Part shown: positions 1 through 12,078 of the stretch, piece after piece | Position numbering within the stretch: the first letter of the stretch is position 1 | Layout of the letters: each line of letters starts with the position of its first letter | Source: Garcia nutans | Taxonomy: Eukaryota > Streptophyta > Magnoliopsida > Malpighiales > Euphorbiaceae | Reading direction: 5' to 3' | Length of the DNA: 64,000 nucleotides | Assembly: GCA_947685225.1 (NCBI GenBank) | Contig: CANTUV010000011.1 | Coordinates: 62,112,501-62,176,500, forward strand | Notes under the pieces: model-generated | What the model was told of the DNA's origin: nothing | Databases searched by the model: none | The model's input: the letters and a program-made list of their open reading frames with translations, nothing else | Translations under genes and position numbers: made by a program

Positions 1-1
1 T

Positions 2-91
2 GCCTCTGATGGCCCAGCATCAGGTGCTGATGGCCAAGGGAATTCAGCTGCTGGACACAGTGGCGGTGATGGTGCTGAGGATGCAAAGTAA
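2..91 (+). CDS. C-terminal end of an unidentified gene (partial)
   Basis: An open frame enters from the left edge and ends at a TAA at 89-91. The visible 29 residues are a low-complexity tail rich in Gly, Ala, Asp and Ser, ending in GAEDAK. The GC content is clearly higher than in the following DNA, and the next several hundred bases look like a plant 3' UTR. The family cannot be recognised from this tail, because acidic Gly/Ala-rich C-termini occur in many chaperones and other proteins. The frame choice rests on codon composition and the clean stop only. Confidence 0.5.
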   Translation, partial: ASDGPASGADGQGNSAAGHSGGDGAEDAK

Positions 92-1283
92 CATAGCTTT
101 TGCATTGAGTCTGCATGGATAACTTTGCTGTTGATATTAGGCATTGCTCACAGCAGAACTGATACTGTTCTGTGATCGACTAGATTTGAACAAAGAATTG
201 CATGGATGTTTCTTGTTTTCTAGTTTTGACAGATTAGGTAGGTAATTAAGTTGCAAGGGTCTTGGTATGCCAATGAATCAAATGCAAACCAGCAGCGAGA
301 CATACAGCTGTAGAAGGAAGAGGTTGAAGTTTGTATTTTAATTTCATGTCCTTTTATACTGGTTCCTGCGTAAAATGCGTGATGTGGTGCTCTGGAATTT
401 TGGTCTGAGAAATCTTTTTTGCCTGTTAGTTAAGTACTGAAATTGTTTCCAAATTATATTACATGATAGATGATACAAAGCTGATCTTGAACCGATGCCC
501 AGTTTCTGAACTACGGCGAATTATTTTCCGTGTTATTTTCACGAGTTTCTTTTGCTGTTCTTTTCAGAAGTCATCACGAATTGGAAGGATAAGAAAATAA
601 AGACAGGTTCAAAAAGTGAGCAAAAGATAAAAAGGACCACCAAACCATAACCGAAGAATAAAACTAGAAGACCCTTAAAGAAGAAGATGAAATTTTAAAA
701 AAGAAAAAAAATTGAAAAAGTGATCGTAATCTTGAAGCTTCACCTTTTTAGCTTCCCCAGAACTTGTGGGTGGGACTAGAAAATAAAGTGTGAGAATCAA
801 AATCGGATCACGTTTGTGCAAGTTTGAAGAATTGACTGCAAGATATTTCTATTTTTCTTTCTTCAATTTAATGATTCAAGAAAACTATATCTATCAATCA
901 TATGAGCCCCCTGCTAAAAAATATTCAAACAATTCGTCATCAAAATTGTGAAGTTAAGGGCATGTGATGATACGTAACGTAGACGTTTTACGTAAAATCC
1001 ATTTGACCTGTTCTAAGAAACGAAATTAAATTAGTGCAAGATTTTGAGCAAAAATCCTTTTTAAAATGATTTAATTTTATTAGTTAACAAGTTTTAAGTT
1101 AAAAATTAACTATTGACCTTTAAAATTCGCCCCCATTTGTGTACTAATCACGCAACTGGTTCAACCATATCCACTTTCTGCAACTACTTTCTAACTCCAT
1201 GCCTTCTCTTGTAGTTGTTCTTTCTAATTAACAAGACACCAAATACATAAGCCAAGAAACTACTCATAAGAGTCATATCAGAT
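92..1283. other. 3' UTR-like stretch and intergenic spacer
   Basis: The first 400 bases or so are T-rich and probably 3' UTR of the gene ending at 91. From about 590 the sequence is A-rich spacer. The last 100 bases before 1284 would be the leader of the methyltransferase-like locus. No coding segment or repeat was recognised. Confidence 0.4.
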
Positions 1284-2197
1284 ATGAAAGAAGAGCAACT
1301 GTTTTGCCATCACCATCTCCATGGGACCAAGAAAACAAGCTTGTCTTTTAAATTATTTCATTCTCCTGCGGCTTATGTTATCCTTTTCCTACTAGCCTAT
1401 GCTCTGGGTTACTTGTCAGCCTCATCCTCACACTTTGCACCACCCACATCTCCAAAGCCTATTGCCACCACCACTGTCTTTCCACTCGACAATTTTCGAG
1501 TAACTACCAAGTGTGCTGACCCTCTCCCTTCAAGACTGGTCCGTCAGACGCTTCTCGACAGAATTTATAACGCTACTTCTCCTTACGACAATTTTCCTCC
1601 TGCACATATCAGCAATCTCATCCGTTATAAAAGGGTCAAGGGCTGGGGATCTTACGGTGCTGTTTTCGAACACCTTATCCAAAAAGTCAAGCCTAAGGTG
1701 ATCATCGAAGTGGGCACCTTTTTGGGCGCGTCGGCTCTCCACATGGCCAATTTGACTCACCGACTCGGTCTTGACTCTCAGATTCTGCGTATTGATGATT
1801 TTCGCGCCTGGCCCGGGTTTCATGATCGGTTCAAGTATATTAATATTGTAAACGGTGACGTTTTGCTGCTGTATCAGTTCATGCAAAATGTTATTTATAC
1901 GAAGGCTAGCGAATCGGTTTTGCCCATACCATTTTCGAGTGGATCGGCTTTGAGAAATTATGCGAGTGGGGCGTTTTGGTGACTTGATTGAGATAGACGC
2001 GGGTCATGATTTTAACTCGGCTTGGGCTGATATAAATCGGGCTTATCGGATATTAAGATCCGGTGGGGTAATTTTTGGCCACGATTATTTTACGGCGGCT
2101 GATAGCAGTAAATTTATTTGCTCAACTGAATGGGCTTAAAATCCAAACGGATGGTCAGCATTGGGTGATTGATTCTGCTCAATTACATTCTAACTAA
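1284..2197 (+). pseudogene. Golgi-type SAM-dependent methyltransferase-like gene, frameshifted
   Basis: The ATG-started frame gives a short cytosolic N-terminus, one membrane segment (residues about 29-47) and a lumenal domain with LIRYKRVKGWGSYGAVFEHL and the Rossmann nucleotide-binding motif EVGTFLGASALH (about 142-153). Then come IDDFRAWPGF and GDVLLLYQFMQNV. This matches a plant family of single-pass membrane proteins annotated as SAM-dependent methyltransferase-like (Methyltransf_24 type). The frame stops at 1980-1982, but homology continues in other frames: CEWG from 1961, DLIEIDAGHDFNSAWADINRAYRILRSGG... from 1981, and AVNLFAQLNGLKIQTDGQHWVIDS from 2105 to a TAA at 2195-2197. The pattern fits one missing base near 1952, one missing T near 1975 and a loss of about 17 bases near 2104. 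The gene is therefore probably dead. The two 1-base losses lie in short homopolymers and could be assembly errors, but the larger loss is not easily explained that way. No introns are visible. Confidence 0.8.
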
Positions 2198-3224
2198 AAT
2201 CTATTTAGACTCTTTCATAAAAAAAAAACCCTATGTAGACTCCAGCTCTCCGAAAACAAAGGTCACCCACTGTTAACTGTTAATTTCGTAAATTTCTATT
2301 TTTATTCTCATGCACAAAATTGTTGTAAATTCACAGCAGATGAAGGTGAAATACCAGTAATAATTTCATCTTTGTAACGATTACACTCATGAATGTTCTT
2401 AATTACTAAAAATTTTGTTATTATAAACAAATTTAATTTTTACCCAGAAACCTTCCATTGTCATAACATAAATTCAACATAGTATTTTTTTTTAACTTTA
2501 TACAATCATGAAAAATTACCGAAAGAGAACTAGAATTACTCCCGTCTAAATCCTTTTTAGTTATCAAATTTATTAAATATATGAATACTTAAAAAAAATA
2601 AATTACAGGACTATTCTAGTTTAACTAAAAATTTTAAATTCGATTTATTGGGTATGCAGCTATGTTAAAATTTGATGACGAAAGTTTTACTGTTCTTGTA
2701 ATACTATTTGGCTTAACTCTAAAAAAATAATTTATAAAAAAATAAAAAATAAACAATTATTTGTATGGATTTAAATTAGTAATTAGTTTTACAGGAATGA
2801 AAATGAGAATGGAGGTTTAAAATTTTAAATTATGTCCAGTAATCTCGACTTGCAAATAAGAAGATGAAACCGAGGATGGCCCAAGTTGTGAAAGACCATT
2901 ATGGGCTGCCAATTTGAAAGTTGAAACACAGTTCGGGTTGGGACTCTAAACAAAGCAGCCCAATTCTTACTTTGGGCCTGAATCTTCGTCAGGTTTCGGT
3001 GACAACTGAGGGAGGAAGTGACCACACAGGCACACACCGACCCACTAACGAAACTACTATAAAATTATGTATGATCATACCGGTTTTTTTTTTTTTTTTT
3101 ACCGGTGGGGAGACCACTGGTGGTATAAAACTTAGCCCCTTATTGATAGGGATTAAGTTTGCACAGACATTCACAGTGAGGGGTTAAAAAATCTCTCGCT
3201 GCAAATAAAATTTATTTATTTTTT

Positions 3225-3350
3225 AAACGGCATCGTTTCGCCGGAAAAGTATTTATTTATTTTTTAATTTAACCTTTATCGAAACGAGGTCGTTTTGATA
3301 GGTACTAAATAAAAATAAATAAATACGTCTCTGACAAAATGATATCGTTT
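3225..3350. repeat. Palindromic repeat with three AAACG..CGTTT cores
   Basis: Three related short palindromes occur about 55 bases apart at 3225-3240, 3282-3297 and 3336-3352, each of the form AAACG(N)TCGTTT with small changes. The outer arms, 3225-3266 and about 3310-3350, are also inverted copies of each other and include TATTTATTTATTTTT against AAAAATAAATAAATA. The whole is a 126-bp imperfect foldback. It may be a MITE remnant; no target duplication was identified. Confidence 0.5.
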
Positions 3351-4558
3351 CGTCAGGATCTAATTTAAAAAAAAATAATATAGTTGGCCCTTGTCCCTGC
3401 CTTCCTCTCTCCAGCAGCCCCACTCCATCCCCAACCAGACAAGTTACAGCTTCACCAGAGGTATATCGGTCACCTTTTTTTTTATCGAACTGCTGCTACA
3501 TATCGACCCTCCTTAAGTAAAAATATGATTCAGCCACTGACCAGTGTGTGATAATGAAGCTAAAGTTGAAAGCAGAATTTAACTCGGTTGTCTCTTTCCT
3601 TCTTGTTCAGGTCACCAAGACATGAAAACAGAATTTTTTTCATCGTTTATTTTTGGTCGAAATTATCACGTTTAAAAACTGCCTTTTTTTCGGTTTACTC
3701 GTGTGCAAAAACGTTTGAGAATTGGATCAAATATTCTAAGAATACAACGAAATACAGTCATTCATTCATCACGCAATAAAAATGTGCTGAAATTAAAGCT
3801 ACAAGTCAATTGAAATACCAGACTTTATTTTAGGGCAAATGCAGTGCTCTGTCTGTGCTCAAGTACGTGACGCGGTGACAGTCTCACTCTTGATTTCTTT
3901 TCTTTTCTTTGATGATGATGAGTACTAATGGTGACATAAATAGGACCTATCATCTTAACTGATTATATTCTTTTTTGGTAAAAATTCCAAGGTAAATTCA
4001 TATCGTTTTGATAGAATCAATCATCTAATTATAGGTAATTTTGTTGGTCACGACTCACGTGTCTTTTAAGCCTTTTGATTAATTGGATTATTTTTATATG
4101 ATTTCTATAAATTTGTCCCAAAAATTCATAATATTATAAATTCTATTAATCCAACAAAATATTATCATAATTTTTCTTTTTATTTTTTTTGTAATAAAAG
4201 ATACTAGCTGGCTAGCTATTCAAATTTATCATAATTTTTTTAGCTCTATATAAAAAAATTACTTAAAGGGAACCATAATTTAAATCAATGAAAAACTATG
4301 CAATAAATTATAATTGTTTGGGAGAAAAGAAAATTAAAAATCCATAGACTTATGTTTTTCACTTGGCATTATCCCAAGTAGTGGATTGATTAAGAGAAAT
4401 TGAAACCATCGATGTGCCGTAAATTCTAATGGACTCGAATTCTGATCAACTTGAAATGTTTGAATTGATAGAAAATTGAAAATATGTTTTGGTAGCAAAG
4501 CTTAAGAGTCAATAAAGAGTATCTCTGCAATGTACATGTACCATTATCATTATGATGA

Positions 4559-4582
4559 ATATATATATATATATATATATAT
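4559..4582. repeat. (AT)12 microsatellite
   Basis: An uninterrupted AT dinucleotide run lying in AT-rich spacer. Confidence 0.9.
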
Positions 4583-7483
4583 TTCTATTGCGTGGTTGTG
4601 TGTATGGTTTCTTGTTATTGTCATATTAATAATAACATAATTAAGTCAAAGTTAATCCCCTAATATATTTGAAAAAAAATATTTTTAAAGCATACAGGAT
4701 GGAAAATAAGCAGCATTAGTTGGATCATTTTTCAGGGTCTCAAATTTGCCCCTTTCCCTATCAAAGTGTCTGGGTAACTGTATTTACTGAAAAATTCCAC
4801 AAGTTTATAAAGTATGTAAAAGTAGTCCAAATACATATAATATAATTATAGTTTTTTAATAAAATCTTTTAAAGTTGGTTCGAAAATATTATTTTGAAGA
4901 TTTTATAAGTTATCTGTCACACTATTTAGAATGCTTTAATTAATATTAGAAGTATAAAATAAATAATATTGTATATATTTATAACTATATAATGTTATGA
5001 TGAATATAATATTATTATGAACAATGTTGAAAATAAAATTAAAGTTAAATTTTTTTATTTTACTTTGATCACATGTATATGATTTTAATTCCAAGATCAT
5101 CTATTTATTTAGTGTGCTTTCATCTTTTAAAATTATCAATTTTAATTTTCACATATATATATATGTAATATCATATTATACAAATTATTAATTAAAATCA
5201 TTGAAAAAAAATTGCATACGTTAACTAAATCAAAATATGAATTTTTATCTAAATAAGTTGTGATTCTTTTTCTTGTTTAACATTATCTTGTAATTCACCA
5301 TAATTTATAATTTATGATCATGTATTCAGTAAAAAGTAAAAAAAATAAGTAATATATTACTTAATCTTTTCTTATTTAAAATAAACAATAAAAATCGTTA
5401 CATGCTTTATAATGGTATCTATTAGTCAAAAAATTTTCACACTTACATTTTTTTTTCACTAGAATTTAAATAATGAAAATCATTCTATAATTTATAATAA
5501 TATTTCTTATAAAATTTTGCATCATAAACAAATATGAAAAAAGAGGTGAGTACACAATTAATTACATCGAACTATAATAATTTAGAAATTATAACTTTGT
5601 ATTTGATCATAAATTTTATCTTTCCCAATTAAAAAAATAAATTTTATTATTTGATAATATTTCACTATATATATATATAAATACAGACAGATTTATAATA
5701 ATATTTTTAATTACTAAAAATACAAAATATTTTAAAGTTGGATTCGTCTGTAGAGGCCCAACTAGTTTCGTTAAAATCTAAGGCTCTTGTTACGTTTTTA
5801 AAATATTTTTACTAAATCTATTTTTTCATTTTTCTAATATTTAAAATTAATTTGAATTCTTAAAATATATAAATGTTAAATTAACAAAAACAAAAAAATA
5901 TTTCTTAATTTATATATTTTAATATGACACGGAAATATAAAATATAAGTAATATCACATAATGCCTAAATAATGATTTTTTGATAATGTACCATTAGGCA
6001 ATATTCTGTCTACTCTAATAGTTTTCTGATTCAGTCCTTCTAAATAATTTAAGGAGAGCTACATTTTGAGCCCACGTCTATCCCTACTTAAAACGTGAAG
6101 TAAAAGAAAAAGGTAAAAATAACCGACCATCATTACTACGTACACAAACACTACATGAAATAAAAAAATAAAAACAAAGGAAATGATTGACTTATATATA
6201 TATTATGTATTATTGTAATTTTTTTTACTAGATATAAAATTTTATTCACACACTAACAATACATACAATCAACAGTATAAAGATATTTAATTCCAAATTT
6301 AGTGAATATTTTAGAAAATCAAAAATTGAATAATTTAAATATCAAGACCTCATGAGTCATAAATAAATCCAACAGTGTATTTGTATGATTGTCCTTAGTA
6401 CTGTAATTTGGCGTTAGCAAAATGTATATCAAATTTGCTGACATGTGGAAAGGCTGTGGTTCATTAATCTACACTTAGAAAAATAAAATAAAATAAAATC
6501 ATGGTACAATTTGGTCCCCAGAAAGCAATTAGTCAAATTTCATTTCCATCAACAGTGCTCGCTTTCTTAAAAGCAGTAGCTTTCCTTATTTCGTCCCCCG
6601 TCAAATATTTAAACACATCAATCAAATTATACACAGCAACGTGTCCTCTTTTTATTGTTTTTCTCACTTTTGTGTTATTATATTCACCAGTACCTTAAAT
6701 TGGTAGCATAAATAACACGTGTTGAATTGAAATTTTAGTGGTGGGGTGTTATATTCCATCATCATCCATTTCCCCACTTTATATCATCCACAAAACAAGG
6801 AACACATTTGGTTATTCCAGGCCAAGAAAAAAACATCATTTTTTTTCTCTGTATAGAATCTCCTTTTAACCTGAATTATATTATGTGTAACATTCCATTT
6901 AATATTTATGTTCTAATGCAAAAAGAAAAAAAATCACACACACAAAAACCACGTACACTCACTCTTTGCATAAAACGTGTCTCAAAGTTTCAACCCATGA
7001 AGGTTGTTTTTCTCTTTCAAGTGTATATAAACTGGTGCCATAAACATGGGGAACATTATAAAAACATGTATAGTCCACTTCATATATACAGAGAGAGAGA
7101 GAGAAGAAAATCTGCTTCATTTAATCGTTTCGGTGTAATTTTCAGCAACTTAACCTATGTATGGCTATATTAGGTGCTCACAGTCTCACCTTATCATATA
7201 TCTGACCATAGTGAGAATGACACCTAAAAAAAATTAAATTAAATTAAAATTACATATATATAAGTTTAGAGTTTTAATTAAATATATACATAATAATTTA
7301 AGAGGGCTCATCTGTACATGTACATGTGGACAAGCTCATTTAACCAGTTTTGTACAATAATTTATAGTAGAAATCAAGAAAATCAATTGAGAAAGAGAAA
7401 TTAAGATTGGGAAAAAAATAATAAACTCATGGAAGAAAGAGGAAATTAAAACAAACCGTCCATGATTACATATATATTTAGGA

Positions 7484-8974
7484 TTAATTAACTAATTCTT
7501 GTTGTTCTAATCTTCTAAGCAGTGCAGATTTCATCCCTTCTTCAGTTCTGAATCTATCAGGGACTTTAACGACCACATCTTGAAGCATAAGCTCGTTAAC
7601 AGTGGACATGCTAGCATGGTTCACTTGAAATTCAAGGTCACGTAATGCAGCTAATAACCTGGCAGCTGGATAATTGGAATTCTCAGATTGAACTCTGATC
7701 ATAGCGACCTTACCTAAAAGTTTAACATCAATTTCAAGTGCAAAACCAACACCAGGACTAGTATTAGGCCTGCTGGCTTGATCCGCAGTAGTAGTGGTGC
7801 TCTGATTATCTGTATTATCAGTCACTTCCAGTTTCACCCTTTTGGACTCTCTTTGTAATTGTGATTCCAATTCATCAATCTTAGCCTTCAATTCATTTAT
7901 ATAGCAAACAGCATCAGATAGAAGTGAAGCTTTATCCATTCTGGAGACGTTTGGGACCACAGCTCGCAGGGCGTAGAACCGGTGGTTAAGCTTTTCACGC
8001 CGCTGCCTCTCTGCCTCTACATGGTTGAGTGGAGTGTCTCGGCCAAGTCCCGGTTTTCTCCCTCTTTTCTTTGGTGTTCTTATCTTGTCCACGGTCGCAG
8101 GAATTAAAGGACAGTCTGAATCGGAATTCTCAGAGTCTATAAAAGACTGGCCTGGCTTGCCACTGTGCTTCTTTGCTTCATTTTGTTGTGTTTTCTCTAT
8201 AAGAGTTGCTTCGTCATCTTCTTGCATTCCAGTAATTAGGCCTATATCTGCGAAAGAAATGTTCATGTCGAATAACTGCATAGGATTTTGATTTTGATTT
8301 TTGGGAACTAGATCACCAAGATCTGACCCAAAAAAAGATTTGGCTTGCTGAACGAGGCCCCAGTTTTCCCTGATCATATCGGTGGAGCCTAATTCAAGAA
8401 CTCCATTCCATGTTGGTATGCAAACAAGAGTTTCAAGGCCATGCATTTGTGCCTCTTTGGCTCTTTCACAGTTGTAAAATCGGAGTTCTTGACCGCCGGT
8501 TAACCAAATCAAAGAACCAGTACTAAGAGCCTTCCCAGTGATACCGTCACCAGCAGAGAAAGATCGACTGAGGGACATGACATAGAACCACTCAGCGTCA
8601 GCAACACCTGTATTTTCGTCCATCATGGACATATCCATGTCATAATTTTCGGTGATGAGAGCTTGGATTCCTTTCATGGCTCTTTTTCTTTCATCAGAGT
8701 TTAAATAAGGAATGCGGTGGTTTGGTATATGGTTGTCAATGGAGGTTAGTTTTGGGGAAGCGTCTCTAGTTCCTTGGTAATGACCATCTCCCCAGGCAAG
8801 AAATATTCTTCCATTATCATCGTTTGAAGTTTGCCAGAAAATGGCATAAGCCCAAGAGTTCGGTTGGCTTTGGAGCAAGAACTGAAGCCTCTGCTTGAGA
8901 GTAGGTGGGGTAGTTTCTTGTGATAAAGAGACTAGAGAAGAAGAAGAAGATGGAGAAATGATTAGATCCTCCAT
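7484..8974 (-). CDS. bHLH14: bHLH14/MYC2-like transcription factor (bHLH subgroup IIIe)
   Basis: A 496-residue intronless frame. The N-terminal bHLH-MYC_N region (about 26-215) contains LKQRLQFLLQSQPNSWAYAIFW and, in the part corresponding to the JAZ-interaction and activation segment, DAEWFYVMSLSRSF and GLETLVCIPTWNGVLELGS. A basic nuclear-localisation-like patch KKRGRKPG (302-309) precedes the bHLH domain (about 314-363). The basic helix carries His318, Glu322 and Arg326, the H-E-R set that recognises G-box CACGTG. A C-terminal ACT-like region follows (about 412-485). Subgroup IIIe proteins are nuclear factors of jasmonate signalling repressed by JAZ proteins. The length is closer to bHLH14 than to MYC2 (above 600 residues), and the INELKAKIDELESQLQRES stretch also resembles bHLH14. 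That paralogue assignment is inference. IIIe genes are typically intronless, so one exon is expected. A G-box lies about 450 bases upstream. Confidence 0.93.
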   Translation of the reverse strand: MEDLIISPSSSSSLVSLSQETTPPTLKQRLQFLLQSQPNSWAYAIFWQTSNDDNGRIFLAWGDGHYQGTRDASPKLTSIDNHIPNHRIPYLNSDERKRAMKGIQALITENYDMDMSMMDENTGVADAEWFYVMSLSRSFSAGDGITGKALSTGSLIWLTGGQELRFYNCERAKEAQMHGLETLVCIPTWNGVLELGSTDMIRENWGLVQQAKSFFGSDLGDLVPKNQNQNPMQLFDMNISFADIGLITGMQEDDEATLIEKTQQNEAKKHSGKPGQSFIDSENSDSDCPLIPATVDKIRTPKKRGRKPGLGRDTPLNHVEAERQRREKLNHRFYALRAVVPNVSRMDKASLLSDAVCYINELKAKIDELESQLQRESKRVKLEVTDNTDNQSTTTTADQASRPNTSPGVGFALEIDVKLLGKVAMIRVQSENSNYPAARLLAALRDLEFQVNHASMSTVNELMLQDVVVKVPDRFRTEEGMKSALLRRLEQQELVN

Positions 8975-9421
8975 GACTTGTTGTTTCTCAAGTGCAAGAT
9001 AGCAAGGAGAGGACTTGTCTTCTGGGATGGAAAGTAGAGGTTAAATATATGGATGTAATATTGGAAATTATTAAGGAGGAAAAATAGCAATACAGGGTCT
9101 GGCCAAGCCCAATCTCAATTCTTATAATGTTTGAGAATGATATAAATTTTTTTTTAAAAAAAAGAGGAAAAATAAAAACAACAAACAGACACACGTTTAA
9201 TATAGTATAGAGGAAAACTTTCTGTTTTGGTACATGGAAAGCAAAAACTTGCCAAAGTCCAACGCACTTAGCAGGGGTACTAAGAAAATATGCTTAAGCA
9301 AAACAATAAAAAAACTAAATAAGTTAGCGGGTTAATTAAGATTATGGGAAGGAGAAGAGGGGGATTTTATGAGACAATAATGGTACTGTTGTAAGAGTGG
9401 CAGTAGCAATGGGACCACTGG

Positions 9422-9427
9422 CACGTG
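9422..9427. promoter_or_regulatory. G-box CACGTG upstream of the bHLH gene
   Basis: A perfect palindromic CACGTG about 450 bases upstream of the bHLH start codon. G-boxes are the binding site of MYC2-type bHLH proteins, so auto- or cross-regulation is possible. Position and motif are seen; function is inferred. Confidence 0.45.
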
Positions 9428-12078
9428 AATGGAAAGCGAGAGGCTCAGTGATTGCTGATAGGTGGAACAGTGCTTTTGTAGGGTCCATTTATTCACTCTC
9501 TCTCTCTAAATTTTACTAGATTACCGTCCTTTAGTCTAAAGTCTCCTGTACCCTATCGTCCCTCTCTTTTTCGGTCCAGCGTCCACGGTCCATTGAAAGA
9601 TAATATAATAATTTCTTTCACACGTATTTTTCCTCCATTATTTTCTTTTTAATTTTGAATTTTCCATTTTGTTGGATGGTTTCAGCCCGTACGTGATTAA
9701 CAAAGAAATTTGTGAATTTAGTAAATTAAAATTTTAAAATATGGTGGTGTAATGCACAATATTATTTTGATTTATTATATTTTCATTAAAAATTAAACAT
9801 ATAATACCATTCACATTAAGTATTTATGATTAGTGCATTTACCAATCCAATAACGTAATGATGTTAGGAATTCTTATCTCGAATTCGGCTACTGTTGTTG
9901 ATGGTTATTTCACCTATAAAATAAAAGAGAGACAGAGAGAGGGAGAAAAAAATTGGATTTCATATAATATTTTGATACTTAATTCAGAGCTTGATTGGTT
10001 TGAATATGAAAAAAAATTATGAAAAGTAAAATGACATTTTACTTATAAGAACATATCCCTATATATAGTTGGTGAAAGAAAATAATTTATAAACAATGTC
10101 AGCATTAATTACGAATATATTAATGTCGCGCAGCAGCTATGTCAAGAAATTGCATGCTTGAATATTAGGAGCTCGATCAAACTCAAGTGTCTGAAATTGA
10201 CGTCCATCCTTCTTTTTAGAGCTCGATTTTGATGCTGAGAGAACACAAGCTCACACTGAGAGATCAAAACATGAAGGGACAACATCACATAATAATATAT
10301 TTTTTTTATATGTTTTAACTATATAGAAATTTAATTATTAAATAACACTTAAATTTCTTTTTTTTAATGTTTTTGGATAGGCCAGCTTGAGACGATAGGT
10401 TAAAATCACATCAATTAAACATTTTTAAGAAAGGAAATGCATGTCCACCTCTATTCTTTAGTTCTTTGTGGAATCATTGTCGTTACATGATTGATATATT
10501 TATATATATTCTTAGTAAAAAAAATGGAAACAAGAGTGTTTTTATTTATTTATAAAGTAAATGGTGATAAATGTGATGGTGCATTATTATATACCAATTT
10601 AATTAATATGTACATAAATTAAATATGATTTTGAGAGTTTTGATTTTGAGAATATTTTCTATAAATATAACTCTTTTTTAATATAAGATATTTTATATCA
10701 ATAAAATATTTTTTTACTACATAAATAAATTTTTGATGTTATATTTTTAATTTTTTTTATTTTAAATAATTATAATATATAAATTTTAAAAACATCAAAC
10801 TAATTTTTAAAAATTATAAAATAAAAACTAAAAATAGTTTTTAGTTTTAAAAAATAAAAAAAAAATCTACAACGAGCACACCCTTAGATTTTAGCTCTAT
10901 TTATTTAGTGTATCTCTATATTGTTACATCGTGGATCTTACTTAAAATAAAAGAAAAAAAATACTAGAGTTTAACACGATATATTATTTAAGAAAAAAAA
11001 TATATAATTGGGTGAAGATACAATTTTTTAGGGTGTTTTACAAAATTGCTATAAAAAATTACAAAATTCATTATATTTTTAAATTTTTTTAAATTTATAA
11101 AAACTCATGATCAGTTTATAAATTTATTATATTTATATAGTTTATTATGAATTTATATATATAGTATATATAATTTCTGATAGTTTATTATATATTTTTA
11201 TAAAATACCTAAAATACCCTCATTAAAACATCAAAAAAATTACAAAACTAATAAAGAGTGTAATTTTCTCAAATTTTTTATTAAGGCTTAGCCGATAAAA
11301 TTACTTAATTTTTTTACAGGCACTAAAAATCACATACTAATATCATTTTCTTTTCCCACCGTCTCGTATTCTAAATGAAGAAAAAAAATATTGTAAAATA
11401 GATTTTTTTCAAACTTAATATATAATCAATTAATTGATAAAATAAATTTATTCATCATTCATATGATTCAGAAATGGACCAAACTTGTATATGGGATGTA
11501 GGAACGTCTTTAAGTACACATAAACTAGCATCATCCTGTAACTAAAGAGAGTGTATCTTTCAGTTATTTTATATGCAAATATAAGAGTTGATTCTCAAAG
11601 CTAATTATTTGAAATGATTGATTATTTAAATATTTATTATCATGTTTATTTTTTATGATTTTTATGTTTTGAATTCAAATCTAAATTTTAAATAATTTCA
11701 AACGCAAATGGTAAATTGAGTAGTTATGAATGAGATTAATTAAGATAATTAATTATTTCTTAGAGCACCCTTCATGTATTATCGAAGTTCACATATGCAA
11801 GTAACATAGCAATTCAATGAGTGAATTGACAGAACCCACATATTTCTTGCTTACACTTTTTCGATTTCTGGTTGACGATTGCTATCTTAAAATCTTCATG
11901 AGTGCGCAATTGTTTAAACCTGAAATGCATAAAAAGGATTTTATATACATATTCATTAGCAGCGAACCTATGAAATATGGTTTTAAATATGTTTCGTGCG
12001 TAGAGAATTTTTTTAGAAGGTTTAAGATTTAAATATTTAATAAATTTTCAACTAAATATTTTATTATTGAGGTAGCTA

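Larger units (their letters stand above)
2198..7483. other. AT-rich intergenic spacer
   Basis: This 5.3-kb spacer is mostly A/T with scattered short spurious frames. It holds a palindromic repeat (3225-3350), a TA microsatellite (4559-4582) and a GA run near 7090-7103. The piece at about 3390-3470 is more GC-rich and pyrimidine-rich but has no convincing reading frame. The rightmost few hundred bases are presumably the 3' flank of the bHLH gene. Confidence 0.5.

Noticed and set aside
2825..3187. Overlapping frames on both strands near 3 kb
   Set aside because: Neither shows family motifs; the overlap on opposite strands and a homopolymer run argue for chance.
6808..7173. A 121-codon frame on the plus strand
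   Set aside because: Its composition follows the surrounding AT-rich spacer, it includes a GA microsatellite, and no family similarity is visible.
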